64,000 nucleotides of DNA, taken from assembly GCA_964017235.1 (NCBI GenBank), contig OZ024934.1:80070706-80134705 (forward strand), written 5' to 3'. The stretch is from Sabellastarte sp. h YS-2021. Taxonomy: Eukaryota > Annelida > Polychaeta > Sabellida > Sabellidae. Shown piece after piece: positions 42,219-53,129 of the stretch. How positions within the stretch are numbered: position 1 is the first letter of the stretch; each line of letters begins with the position of its first letter. The notes under the pieces were generated by a model that saw only the letters and a program-made list of their open reading frames with translations, did no database searches and was not told the origin of the DNA. The translations under genes and the position numbers were made by a program.

Positions 42219-43212
42219 TGATAAAAAATGTGAAAGAATAAATTCAACCATAATTCTCAGTTTAAAAGGTTTTATTAGTATTAATGTAAAAGGCATTCCT
42301 TACTACTGACTAGTTAAGCTTTTTAGTAATTGCAACACTTCATTGATCCTCTTGCTGTTATTTAAGACACCTGGGGTCGATTTCACAAAAGGACTTAGCC
42401 CAGACTTAGACTTAAATTGAAGACTTTTGTCTTAAAATGTGGCTAAGTCTGTGATCTAAGACTTGGAGGATTTCACAGAGCTGCTAAGTCTAGGCTTTAG
42501 CTAAGTCTACCCAAGAGTGGGCCTAACTTTTGTAAACAAAGGCTTAAATATGGCCGCCATATATTTTTCTCACTTCAAAATTTGAAATGCTTGAAAATAA
42601 AGAATAAATATATAGGACAACTCCCTAAATTATTCTTTGGACATGTCTGTGTGATTATAAGGTTTCCCATTTAAAAATACAGCATTTTTTCAAAGATAAA
42701 ATGAGCTAAACAAGGGATATATGTTACACTAAAATATTTTGAGTAGAAATAAAGGGTCACATGACATAGAAAACCACTGTGGTTATATGATAACCTTGGA
42801 CTTCGCTAAGTCACCCTTTATGAAATCCATTTAAGTCCAGGACTTAGCAAAGACAAAAAACTCAGATTTAAGTCCCTGACTTAGCCTAAGTCTGAGACCC
42901 TTTGTGAAACCGGCCCCTGTTCTCTGTTAAAAACCACCTCTATCTATATTTTTCAAGGCACATTATCTCTATTGTTCCAGAGAGCTGTTATTTCTTTTAT
43001 TAAGGATATCTATTTTCTTTGTTATTCAACATATCTGTCTAATTCAAGACCATGTTCTCTCTATTAATCAAGACAATTGTTTTCTGTGTTAATCAAGATA
43101 TCTGCTTTTCATAACAACTGTTTCCTCTGTGTTATTCAGGACACCTTTTCCTCAGTCATTTAAGACACCTGTTACCTCTGTTATTTAAGATATGTGATGT
43201 TTCTCTGTGTAG
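42219..43212. other. Alternative 3' UTR or intron of CNOT4 containing a MITE
   Basis: 42237-42242 is AATAAA. The MITE at 42370-42920 fills most of this stretch. A T-rich run of 'attcaagacacctgtt' short degenerate repeats (about 42960-43190) precedes the acceptor 'ctctgtgtag' at 43212. Confidence 0.6.
42370..42920. mobile_element. MITE, about 550 bp, between the last two CNOT4 coding exons
   Basis: Inverted ends: 'cctggggtcgatttcaca' on the left and, reverse-complemented, 'acaggggccggtttcaca' on the right. Inner inverted 'gacttagcccagacttag' type motifs can fold extensively. It belongs with 28223-28340 and 46252-46428. It has no coding capacity. Superfamily not assigned. Confidence 0.6.
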
Positions 43213-43565
43213 GTTGGGATTTGACTTGTGACCCAGCAGTTGTGACTTCGGGGAACATTGCTGATGGGCCTGAGGAACCTCACTGGATGGCATCCTTGCA
43301 TCATCTCACAGAAGACACAGGTCCAAGCCTACAGCCCATTAACCCTGGCCCACAGCAACACAACAACCCCTATAGCTCCAGATTCCTCCCCTTCAGACAA
43401 CAACATAGTAATCCCCAGCAGAATAGTACTAATACAGCAGGGGGGCCAAGCTTCCCCCCAACAGCTCCACCCCCAGGCTTCCAGAACAGTATCCGCCCTC
43501 CCCCTCATCTAGCAGCCCCGGGTATGCTGGAGTCTCGCAAACAGCTCATGGATGCCTTCCAGTAA
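43213..43565 (+). CDS. CNOT4: CNOT4 terminal exon: PHW..SLHHLTE and PPPGF C-terminus
   Basis: 353 nt including the stop. The acceptor 'tttctctgtgtag' ends at 43212; phase 1. It encodes 'WDLTCDPAVVTSGNIADG', 'PEEPHWMASLHHLTEDTG' and 'PPTAPPPGFQNSIRPPPH', ending in 'LMDAFQ'. This arrangement (W..DPA-[IV]-V-S-G, then P-W-x-x-S-L-x-x-L-T-E, then PPPGF) matches the C-terminus of long CNOT4 isoforms. The upstream partner is the exon at 41952 through the weak donor at 42184, or a small exon I have not found. Confidence 0.88.
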
Positions 43566-44108
43566 ATAACTAGATAGATTCAAAATAAGGACTTCACTTG
43601 TCATACACGAAGCAACAGAAGGTTGTCACACTATAGAGGGGAGATTTTTTTTTTCACTGGAATTATATTGTATGAAGTTTACATGAAAGTAGGTTGTAAA
43701 CACAACAGTGCAAACATACACAAACCTTTTGATATAATTTGAACGTTGAAACTTTTGATATAATTTGAACGTTGAAACTGTGTAAATTTGTTTAAAGGTA
43801 CAACAGAAATGAGCATTAAGCAAGAATTCGAAAATATGAAATTTTGAAAGAAAACAATTTTATTATGGTTGAAATTACATATTATAATTCATATTATCTG
43901 ACTCTTAACTGCTTTACTGTGTCTGAATATTAATTGACTGTAACAGGAAATCTTTCAGTTTTTACTGCAAAAATCCAAAATTAGGTGGCTTTGGTGCAAG
44001 ACTGACACCTTTTATAATGTGACAATCTTGAGTTTGGTCACATGACCATGAATCAAGTGACTGCTATTTGCTGTGATTCTGCGTTGTATTTACAGTTTCC
44101 AAAATAAA
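43566..44108 (+). other. CNOT4: CNOT4 3' UTR, with candidate poly(A) signal at 44103-44108
   Basis: The sequence after the stop is AT-rich and without an open frame. AATAAA lies at 44103-44108 in 'tttccaaaataaactgg'. Other AATAAA copies further on (about 44382 and 45254) leave the true end open; only the first is listed here. Confidence 0.5.
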
Positions 44109-46251
44109 CTGGTTTTGCAATTATGAAAGTCCTGAAGTTGGTGTTTTTTATTCTGTGAAAACCAAGACAACCCAGCTTTTTGAAGAGGTTTGTACCCAGC
44201 ATAGTAATTTATTTAGACTTGATATGGACCTGCATGAAATTAAAGTACTTTATACAATGCATTAGGCCCTTGGATTACTTAATTAGTGCTTTTATAATCG
44301 AATATGATGGGGACTTTGGGTTTAAAGAATGGTGATGTTAAAAGCTTCTCTTTGGGGTTGTTCAGTGAATTTCGATGTCAAATAAAAGTGGCTGTTGATA
44401 GCAAAAGAATTAATTTACATAATTGTGGAATTTGAATTAATTTCCAGATTTCAGTGCTATCTTTGAAATGTTTACTATGAGGTAAAACCATGAAATATAT
44501 TTAATCAGAAAGTAACTTTACTAACAGTTTAATGCAAAGTAATTGGATCAAGAGACAGTTCAGTTAATAGTATTACATCTCATGTAAATTCAGTCTGTGA
44601 AAATAATAATCAACATTTATTTGTATGATGCTGAATTCTTGGACATTGTGCTAACCATCCAGATAATTCTGAAATATTTTCATACTGGATTGCATTCGAC
44701 TGTTATTAAAGACATGCATACATAATATGACAGACTTTGGTGAAAGGCTTAATGTATTTTTTTTTTCTGAGATGGACCAGAGAGAAAATGATTATTAACT
44801 TGTAACCACTTACAGTACCATATCTCAGAGGCATACAGGTGTTTGAATTGATACTGAGTTAATATTGAAAAGTATATCATAAGACTGACTACATTCTTTG
44901 TGGTGGGGGGTGTTGTCTGGTCTCTTTGTCAATACTTTTAAAGAATCAAACTCGAAAAAGTTTAATCAAATTTCAAACAGATAAAACAGTAACATTGAGA
45001 GGGTTATATGAGGCATTTATAGGTCAGGTTTACAAGAATATTGCTTACCAGAATTAAATGAAACCTACCATTGATGAATTCACTGAGTTTGATGGTTGAC
45101 TGTATGGCCTGTGTAACCATTATTATGACACAAATATATTGTGTCAGTGATAATAAGTTTCAATAACAGAATAGAGTGCCATACTCACTTGGAGCATGTT
45201 ATGTTGTTACTGTTGAACAAGTAGTACATTCAACCTTTGATGCCAAATCTGTTGAAATAAAATGCTCTAAAACTGCAATGTTTTCTTTTCATTGTGTTGG
45301 ATATTGCAACGAAGAGTGAGTTTGGCCTGGTATGTCGAGTGAGACGAGGATAAATCTTGCGCATGTGCAGATGGTATATTCCGAGATTAATCCTGTTGGC
45401 AATGGCAGGAAATGCTCAGTTTCTGTTTGTGCAAGAATTATTGTATAATAATAATTATAGATATACCTTCCTTCATGATGATTTTGAGAATCCGTTAAAG
45501 TGACTATATACACAGGATTACTGGTGTTGAACCCCCTCATGATGCTGCAATCTTAAAATTCCAAGTGCACCCACCAGTGGTGGAGATTAAATTAACTGCC
45601 AAATATGGTAAAAAAAGCTTCCAATAATAAGGGAGATATTGAAGGGAGACCATAATGCGGCGGCGGTGAGGAAACTGAAGCGAAAACAAATAAGCGCCCT
45701 TTTCAGGGACACTTAATTAGCTTGATTGAACAACTCAACTGGAGGGTGTTACATCCTTGGTTCAATGGGTAGTGCCAAATCCAATAAACTCCTAATTAAA
45801 GTAGTCTTCTCTTTTGGACCAACTATGTCAGCTCTAGTAGTATCCACATCTGTGCCCACAACAATAGTGTAAGGAGATCTTGAACCTACAACACCTGAAA
45901 CTGGGCTGTTCTCTACTCCCAGGTTTGCTTTGCCTCATACCATCCTATCAGGGTAATGACCCTCCACTAAATATACTTCCAGGCTATCTGCATCAGCTCT
46001 CAATGTACTGGTGAAGATGAAGAAGGGGAACAGCTCAAAGCCAGTAGTTCTACTCTAATAACATAGCACATAAACTTTCTGGAAATAAAAACTTTTTCAA
46101 GAAAGATTACTCTTAAATTCCTCTTACATGTCGGGTCACCTGAATGGACTTCAAAGCCTGATCCTACAGACTGCTCAGATTGAACACCCTGCCAGGAGAC
46201 ATTAACCAGCTGTCACCAGTGGCATGGTCAATCATAGAAAATCATTTTTGC
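44109..46251. other. Distal 3' UTR or intergenic sequence
   Basis: AT-rich; no exon recognised. At about 45690-45712 'aagcgcccttttcaggga' followed by 'cactt' resembles a decayed H3-type terminal hairpin. Nothing else could be supported. Confidence 0.5.
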
Positions 46252-46428
46252 CACCAGGGCCCGTATTCACTAACATTCTTATTCTTAGAAAAAGAATTTT
46301 TCTTAGAATTAGAAAATTTTCTTATCTAAGAATTTTCTTATTCTTAGAAAAAAATTGTATTCACAAAGCAATTCTTAGTTAAGAATTATTTCTAAGTATA
46401 AGAATGTTAGTGAATACGGGCCCTGGTG
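46252..46428. mobile_element. Short MITE, about 177 bp, with nearly perfect inverted ends
   Basis: The left end 'caccagggcccgtattcac' is repeated inverted as 'gtgaatacgggccctggtg'; the match continues into 'taacattcttattcttag', whose other arm is slightly diverged. The interior is 'cttagaaaaagaattttt' repeats, so the whole element can fold on itself. Confidence 0.85.
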
Positions 46429-46448
46429 CAACCCAAAGTTCTCTAGTT

Positions 46449-48127
46449 GTATCCTCGACGCGAAGCGGGGATACTATGGATTCATCATCGTTGTCGTCCG
46501 CGTCCGCAGAGATTTCTTGTTAGCGACCTACAGTCCACATTTCTTTCCGTATTTCTTTCATATTTGGCAGGTGGCTTGATATGGTAGAGGACTCGCCACC
46601 CTATCTTTTTGGTAGGCTTTATGTCTAAATTAGGCCTGTGGTAGACAAAAATCTAAAATGCATTAAAATTCATGAAATCGTGCAATAAATCACTTATAAC
46701 TTGAAAAGTGTTGCATTTAGAGCATTTTGTTAAAATATGTTATTCACATACTTTTTTCATAGCTACATCATGGTGAGTAACTTGGGTGTCTGTCTCAATA
46801 GCTAAGTGAGTAATAGCTACTTTTGGGCTTTTCAGTAACTTCCATCATGAGTAAAATCAATTAACTTGAAAACTATTGCATTTACACAATTTTGTATAAA
46901 TATATTATTCAGCTACTTTTATGTCAGCTATAACATAGTAAAATTTCAGACCTGTAGCTCATGGCATAGCTGAGTAATAGCTACTTTGAAGTTCACACAG
47001 TTGAGTAAATCAGTTGTAATTGGAAAACTATTGCATTTACAGAAATTTGTGTAAATATGTTATTCAGCTACTTTTGGGTCAGCTATAACATAGTGAAATT
47101 ACAGACCTGTAGCTCATGGCACAACTGAGCAATAGCTATTTTCAGGTACTGACTGTTGAGTAAATGACTTGTAACTTGAAAAATAGTGCATTTGGAGTAT
47201 TTTGTTAAAATATGTTGTTCACCTACTTTTGGGTCAGCTATAACGTTGTGAAATTACAGACTTCTAGCTCATGGCATAGCTGAGCAATATTTTCAGGTTC
47301 TCACTATTGAGTAAATCAGTTGTAACTTGAAAACTATTGCATTTACAGTATTTTGCTTTAATATGTTGTTCACCTAATTTTGGGTCAGCTATAACATAGA
47401 AAAAATTCAGACATGTAGCTCATTGCATAGCTGAGTAATAGCTACTTTGAGGTTATCGCTGTTGAGTAAATCAGTTATAACGTGAAAACTATTACATTTA
47501 CAGTATTTTGTTTAAATATGTTATTCACATAATTTTCGGTCAGCTATAACAGAGTGAAATTGCAGACCTCTAGGCTCTATGTCATGGCATAGCTTACCAA
47601 TATCTACTTTCAGGTTCTCACTGTTGAGTAAATCATTGTATCCACTAGATAGCCGTAGTGTGTAGAGAGATTTCACCATTACCACTCTAACGAAAAAAAT
47701 ATTATAGCTAGCCTTCTCAAGTTTGCAAGGTATATTACAGGGTGCACCACAGTATTCTATTGGTAGGCTTTATGTCTAAATTAGGCCTGTGGCTAAATTA
47801 CTTGCCTACTAAAAATGAGTAATTCTGCATTTTCTCTAAAAGTATTGCAGATAGCAAATTTTTCTTAAATAACTCATTCACCTACTTTTGCGAGAGCTTT
47901 CACATGCCGAAGTTCCAGACCTGTAGGTAATTACTCACCTACTCAAAATGAGTAAATGCGAATTATCTCTAAAAGTATTGCAGATAGCCAATTTTTCTCA
48001 AATAACTCCTTCACCTACTTTTGGGAGAACTTTCACTTGGTAAAGTTTCAGACCCGTAGGTAATTACTCACCTACTCAAAATGAGTAAATGCAAATATCT
48101 CTAAAAGTATTGTAGATATCCAATTTT
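46449..48127 (+). mobile_element. Helitron-like element H1, copy b (5' part only)
   Basis: Starts with the H1 hairpin ('gtatcctcg' ... 'ggggatac', one mismatch). The head carries one copy of the 140-bp repeat rather than two, followed by about six A satellites, the spacer with 'ggctttatgtctaaatta' and about 2.5 B units. It stops abruptly at about 48127, where SINE-like and DIRS sequence begin. No 3' hairpin or CTAG end follows. Confidence 0.75.
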
Positions 48128-48246
48128 GGTCGGCAGTTTACAGTACAGAACCCTAGCGAACTGTATGTACTGGTTTCCTCTGCCCTTCCAACTACCCGTT
48201 GTGATATGACCTGTACAGTGTTGAAAGCGACGTAAAAACCCCAAAT
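48128..48246 (+). mobile_element. SINE-tail-like fragment
   Basis: Ends 'gacctgtacagtgttgaa' followed by 'agcgacgtaaaaacccc'. This parallels the tail of the tRNA-like SINE at 63230-63360 ('gacctgtcccaataagac', 'ctggctgttaaatgggat') and the piece in H2 copy 2 ('gttgaacgggacgtaaaa'). It fills the gap between truncated H1b and the decayed DIRS. Identification is by these tail motifs only. Confidence 0.4.
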
Positions 48247-48259
48247 ATTGTGCTTCAAT

Positions 48260-48905
48260 ATGTCTTCTCACCAAAGCAATAAAGATAAGCCCCAAGCTTT
48301 AAAATGTCATCATTTCTGCAACTCCTTTGACACACATAACTTTTGTCCAACATGCAGGGAGGCTGGCAAGGGAGATGATCCCTGTGTCACCTTTATTTCA
48401 CCCTGCAACATTTGTGCTTCCTTTACAGAGGAACAAATGATAAAAATTACTCATAGGAAGAGATACGTTAAAAAGCAGAAATCTGACACCTAAAAATGAT
48501 GAACTGGAGCAGTTGGGCGATCAAGAGGTGGAATCCTTTTTGGGATCACATGCAGACCTTGAGAGTGTTGCAGATCATCTTTTCACCTCTCCTCCACGTC
48601 CTCAGCCCCTTGCCTTCGAGGCTTTGTCATTAAAAACTCCAGCAAAATCTGTCCCACCCACCCCAAGTACTGCCTTACAGCAGAAAATTGGATTGAAACT
48701 TCAACAATCTCTGGGGTCTCATTTGGACATCCAATTGGAACAGAAAATGGGTATTTTACAGGCTGATATGCTCAAGGCAATGAAGTCACTTCGGGAAGAC
48801 TTTCAAAAGTCCATCCACAAGACATCTCCAGTGGAGGTAGATCAGATCTCCGCTTCGGCCTCTAAGCCTGGCCCATCTAATACTGTTTCCCCCAGGTCTT
48901 TATAA
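48260..48905 (+). pseudogene. DIRS copy 2 gag-like ORF, broken
   Basis: The N-terminus 'CHHFCNSFDTHNFCPTC' and 'DDPCVTFISPCNIC' follows the same Cys/His spacing as copy 1 gag, so this cluster is a conserved feature of the protein. The frame breaks at about 48490 (a one-base shift: 'KQKSDT' then stop) and continues in another frame with 'ESFLGSHADLESVADHL' and 'QQKIGLKLQQSLGSH'. It ends at 48905 where the gag C-terminus, including the Arg/Gly tail, is deleted. Confidence 0.82.
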
Positions 48906-50377
48906 TGATAGTAAAAGAAGTGAAGCTAATGGCCCTCTCCAGAGGACTCAGACTTCACCAATACCTGGACGACTGGCTGATCAGGTCTCAGTCTGAGGAG
49001 GAAGCCCAAGTGAACACTCAGGCAGCGGTAGACCTAACCCATTCCTTGGGGTGGATAATAAATCAGGAAAAATCAGAACTGAAACCTACTCAGGTGTTTT
49101 CGTTCGTGGGCTACGAATACCATCTAGATTCAGCCCTTGTAAAACCCACTCAAGAGAGATGGCTCAAACTTCAGGATTTGATCCTGCGTCTCAAATCAAA
49201 ACATGTTTTGACTGCAAGATGTTTGATGTCGCTAATTGGGTTGCTTGCCTCAATGGAGAAAATGGTCCCGGAGGGACGCCTTCACACGAGGCCCTTTCAG
49301 TTTCATCTCGAAGAGCACTGGAAATATCCTCAGTCGCTGGACGGCCGCCTCCCTTGGACAGAAATGATTTCTGCACACCTAGACTGGTGGCAGAACCCCA
49401 CAAACGTGATGATAGGTGCAGACCTTCATCCCAAAGACCACAGCATCCAACTCTTTACAGACGCCTCAAACGAAGGTTGGGGCGCTCACTTAAATCAAAG
49501 TTCTACAAAGGGTCTGTGGTCAGACGGGGGAAAAAGGCTACACATAAATGTTCTAGAGTTGAAGGCGGTCTCACTGGCCCTTCGAAGCTTCAAGGACAGT
49601 GTCAGAACCAAACAGTGCTAGTTGCAACGGACAACTCCAACAGTGGTAGCCTACATAAAGAAACAAGGAGGAAGTCACTCAGCAGAGATGTGCACGCTCC
49701 TGTGGAAGATCATGACATGGTGCCATCATTATCACATAACATTGAAAGCCAGACACATTCCAGGGTGTCTGAATGTGATGGCCGACCTTCTGTCCAGGTC
49801 CAACCACGTTCAGTCAAGAGAATGGTCACTGCATCCGCAGGTGTTCAAACAGATCTGTCAAAAGTGGTTCACACTTCATGTAGATCTATTTGCCACTCAT
49901 CTGAACCACAAACTTCCACTGTACGTGTCTCCAATCCCAGACCCAAATGCTTGGGACATAGATGCTCTGAACATAAACTGGATGGGTCTCACAGCTTATG
50001 CTTACCCTCCGACCGTTCTCCTTCACAGGGTGGTCCAAAAAATCAAGCAATGCCACTGCCTGATCATAGTTATAGCCCCAGGCTGGCCAGGGATGCCCTG
50101 GTTTTGGGACCTAGTGCAGCTCTCAACAGAGATCCCACTGCAACTCCCTGTGTCAACAACTCTCCTCAAACAGTCCCACAACAATCCTCAACATCTCAAC
50201 CTCCACGCCTGGTGTCTAGGAGTGGACAGCTCCAAGAATAAGGCTTCTCTGTGGAGGTGGCAGAGAGAATTGCTGCACCTCAGAGGTCATCAACAAGGAC
50301 CATCTACAAGTCAAAGTGGGTCCTATTTGAGAAATGATGCAGAGAAAACTCGGTGGACCTCTCCACTCCATCTGTGA
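48906..50377 (+). pseudogene. DIRS copy 2 RT (C-terminal part), RNase H and methyltransferase-like domains, broken
   Basis: Starts in mid-RT at 'VKEVKLMALSRGLRLHQ' followed by the catalytic 'YLDDWLIRS'. The RT fingers and the first catalytic Asp are deleted. RNase H follows ('IQLFTDASNEGWGAHL', 'INVLELKAVSLALRSF'). At 49615-49660 a one-base loss creates a stop at 49619, and a one-base gain about 35 bp later restores the frame ('TVVAYIKKQGGSH'). The methyltransferase-like block is readable to the natural end ('VDLFATHLN', 'SPIPDPNAWDIDAL', 'APGWPGMPWFWDL', 'TRWTSPLHL'). Confidence 0.88.
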
Positions 50378-51235
50378 AACAAATCTCAGATTTTTTCATG
50401 TACCTGTACCAAGATCTAAATAGGCGCCCCTCGACCGTCGTTGGCTACAGGACTGCCATTGTTGACACTTTGGGCCCACCAGGCCACCATATTGCTTAAA
50501 GTTCAGACCTTCACAGATTACTCTCCAGCTTCACAGGGATCGTCCCAAAAGTTCCAGGAATCTTCCTAAGTGGAACCTTTCTGTTGTTCTCAATGAGCTC
50601 ACAAAAGCACCATTTGAGCCTATGAAAGACACAGACCTCAAACATCTTACTCTCAAAACTGATTTCTTGCTAGCTTTGGCCTCCGGCAAGTGCCACAGGA
50701 AAATTCATGCCTGGGTTGCAAATAAAGTATCTAATCTAGGCCAGTGGGAAAAGGTTGCCTTGTTCCCTTCTTCTGACTTCATTGCGAAAAACCAACTAGC
50801 AAGAGGTTTTCAAAGTGTGTCTCCGGTGACTATTCCTGTTTGACTACCATTGTAGATAGACAATTCAAAGAAGACAGGACCCTGTGTCCTGTGCGGGCCC
50901 TGAGGTACAATTTGGATCGAACCAAAGACCTGAGAGGGTCTCGATCCCTCCTTTTCATCTCTTTCAAGAAAGGACATACCTCAGACATCAGACCCGCTAC
51001 TCTCTTTTCTTGGTTGACACAAACCATTCTACTTTGTTACAAACAAGCAGACCAACATGCCTTGGACTTGGTCCAAAATAAAGCGCAGGACATTAGGGCC
51101 TTCGCGGCCTCTAAGGCCTTTTACGGTGGGGTATCGGTGGACCAAATAATGCAAGCTTGTCACTGGAAAGCTCACAACACTTTTACTAATTTCTACCTAA
51201 AAGACCTTACTTGGTCAGACGACGACAACAATTAG
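50205..51235 (+). pseudogene. DIRS copy 2 tyrosine recombinase, broken and catalytically dead
   Basis: Homologous to the recombinase of copy 1 from 'GFSVEVAERIAAPQRSST' to 'HNTFTNFYLKDLTW'. Stops occur at 50239 (where copy 1 has Gln), around 50338, around 50498 and 50841, with at least one frame change before 50843. The first catalytic Arg is replaced by Cys ('ASGKCHRKIHAW' versus GKRRSEIHAW) and the box II His by Gln ('AQDIRAFAAS'). The Tyr nucleophile and 'CHWKAHNTF' remain. Confidence 0.87.
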
Positions 51236-51308
51236 TATCTGGGGCCAGTAGTAGCGGCACAAGTCCTAGACCCTTCCCCTCAGACCTGTCATCATCGGGA
51301 AGAAAAGA

Positions 51309-51329
51309 GGGGGGGGCGGGGGGGGGGGG
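51309..51329. repeat. G8-C-G12 tract after the DIRS copy 2 recombinase
   Basis: G-rich tract about 75 bp after the recombinase stop, at the equivalent place to the C26 run in copy 1 read on its coding strand. It could form a G-quadruplex. Its exact length should be treated with caution. Confidence 0.85.
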
Positions 51330-51839
51330 CACATTAGCTGCAACCAAGTCTTCAGGAGTCTAATCCCAGGGTCTAGGTATAGGTTTATCTCATCAGGGTG
51401 TTTGGGTATGGTCTTTATATTCTTTTAATTTTAGTATTGATTGTATAATGTATAAAGGACTTATTAAGGTTGTCATTAATCTCATTCTAGGGTGGCAATA
51501 AGTTATGAATCTCCAAGCCTAGGGCTTAGATTTTCTATCGTGGTAGCCCTAGGGGCTTTACTCCTAAAGTGTACACGGGCTACACGTCTCCTATCAAAAC
51601 ACCCAGACAGCTTTACCACTGTCGATCTTTCAAGTTTTTGGCTTTTTTACAGGCCCGGTCTCCGGGATAGGGGCACTGTAAACGGGAGTCAGACTGGTAC
51701 TCTCTAACTCTTCTAACATTTCACTTCAAAATCTAAGACTAGGGTGAAGTGATTGGCTTTCTGCCAACCACAGAGTCGAATCTTAGGACAGCAGTGGGTG
51801 TTGAAATCTGTAAACTTGGTATTATCGCCCGAACGGCAG

Positions 51840-52195
51840 AGTGAGGTGCGGTGACAGTAAAATATTGCTGGATTATATATTTGTAAAATATTGTTAGAAA
51901 CCCCATTGTAGCCTCACGTTTTCATCACTCTGTGGGTGTACAACTACCAGCATTTGATATTTTGTTTTAAATACTGCGAGAACACAGTGAGGTGCGGTGA
52001 CAGTAAAATATTGCTGGATTATATATATTTGTAAAATATTGTTAGAAACCCCATCGTAGCCTCACGTTTTCATCACTCTGTGGGTGTACAACTACCAGCA
52101 TTTGATATTTTATTTGTTTTAAATATTGCGAGAAGACAGAGTGAGGTGCGGTGACATTAAAATATTGCTGGATTATGAAACCCCATCGTGATAAC
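51840..52195. repeat. Tandem repeat, about 146-153 bp unit, about 2.3 copies
   Basis: 'gtgaggtgcggtgacagt', 'aaaatattgctggattat' and 'tagcctcacgttttcatc' recur beginning at about 51840, 51987 and 52141. The last copy is cut short after 'ctggattat' and joined to a truncated 'gaaaccccatcgtg'. It belongs to no other family in the window. Confidence 0.85.
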
Positions 52196-52834
52196 TTCTA
52201 GGACATACAAAAGCGCCTTCTAGTGGTTGAATGTAGAACTACGGAGTTTGAATATTTTCATTGTCTCTGCCAGAGGTGTTCTCGATTCTGATTGGCTGAA
52301 TGACAAATGTGTAGTACTACCGTGACGTCACTTCATTCATTAATTTCTTTGCGGTTTATTTGTTTGACAAATAATTGAGTACACGTAGATGCGCAGACAG
52401 CAATTTTACATTAACAGTGACTGCGTGATAGATCCTGCAGACAAATAAATTAATTGGGGATTCACGTCTACAAACCAGCAGACGAAACCGTTAAAAAAGA
52501 CTCGTTCGAGTAGACCATTACAATGGCAAAAACAATAGTTTCTAGGACATACGGGTTCTTAGAGAAAGCCAGACGAAGTACCAGACAAGCTTTTTACTTT
52601 ATAAAATATAAGTGAACAAAAGCATTAAAAATCTTCAAAATGGCAGTGTATAATATACACCTTAATGTACCGATATGTGAACAAATATTATTCAGAATTT
52701 GATATTTAAGGGTTTAAACGGCCAATTTAAAATCATGGCCGCAACTCAGTACATAACTCGAATCAAAGATTCGACTAAAAAACTAGACATATCTTCCAGT
52801 CCCACATGGTAAGCTATTGTAGCGCAATAAAATT
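52196..52834. other. Unassigned intergenic sequence
   Basis: Carries 'ctcgattctgattggctg' (about 52284), also present at 8189, suggesting a dispersed repeat. A stray copy of 'cagtcccacatggtaagct' (52797-52815) duplicates part of the adjacent inverted repeat. No exon seen. Confidence 0.5.
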
Positions 52835-53129
52835 GAAAATTTTGATTACTGAAATGTAGCTTTTATAAGCTACAAGCTTACCATGTGGGACTGAGAGGAG
52901 TCCCACCCTGCCTCCCCACTGTATTACAGCTGAAGGGGTATGGCTCTAAATTTCAACGAGAAAGAAGACAATGGAGTGTACCACATGACGACAACCTGAG
53001 GCTATGGCCAATTATAAATGTCTTTTTCTTAGACGGTGGCCGGGCCTTACGGCCATCCGAGAACAGCAATCAGTCCCACATGGTAAGCTTGTAGCTTATA
53101 AAAGCTACATTTAAGTTATCAAAATTTTC
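52835..53129. repeat. Inverted repeat with 59-bp arms and a 177-bp centre
   Basis: Arms 52835-52893 and 53071-53129 are reverse complements with about three mismatches ('gtagcttttataagctac', 'aagcttaccatgtgggac'). The centre contains an open stretch ('RRQWSVPHDDNLRLWPI') of unknown meaning. It may be a MITE; no target duplication was noticed. Confidence 0.8.

Larger units (their letters stand above)
48250..51790 (+). mobile_element. Decayed DIRS retrotransposon, copy 2
   Basis: Degenerate relative of the DIRS at 9079-15281, in the opposite orientation. It keeps a gag N-terminus, part of RT, RNase H, the methyltransferase-like domain and most of the recombinase. Between gag and RT about 2 kb is missing. 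No left terminal repeat is visible, probably truncated. On the right, 'gggcttagatttt' (about 51522) and 'aaaatctaagactaggg' (51727) are inverted relatives that may be remnants of the internal complementary region and right terminal repeat. The protein divergence from copy 1 marks it as a different, older DIRS family. Confidence 0.85.

Noticed and set aside
48250..51235. A functional second DIRS element
   Set aside because: Frameshifts, stops, loss of the RT N-terminus and replacement of two recombinase catalytic residues make it a pseudogene.
8189..52300. Shared 'ctcgattctgattggct' block as a paired regulatory site
   Set aside because: More likely two fragments of one dispersed repeat; the flanks are not comparable and there is no positional relation to genes.
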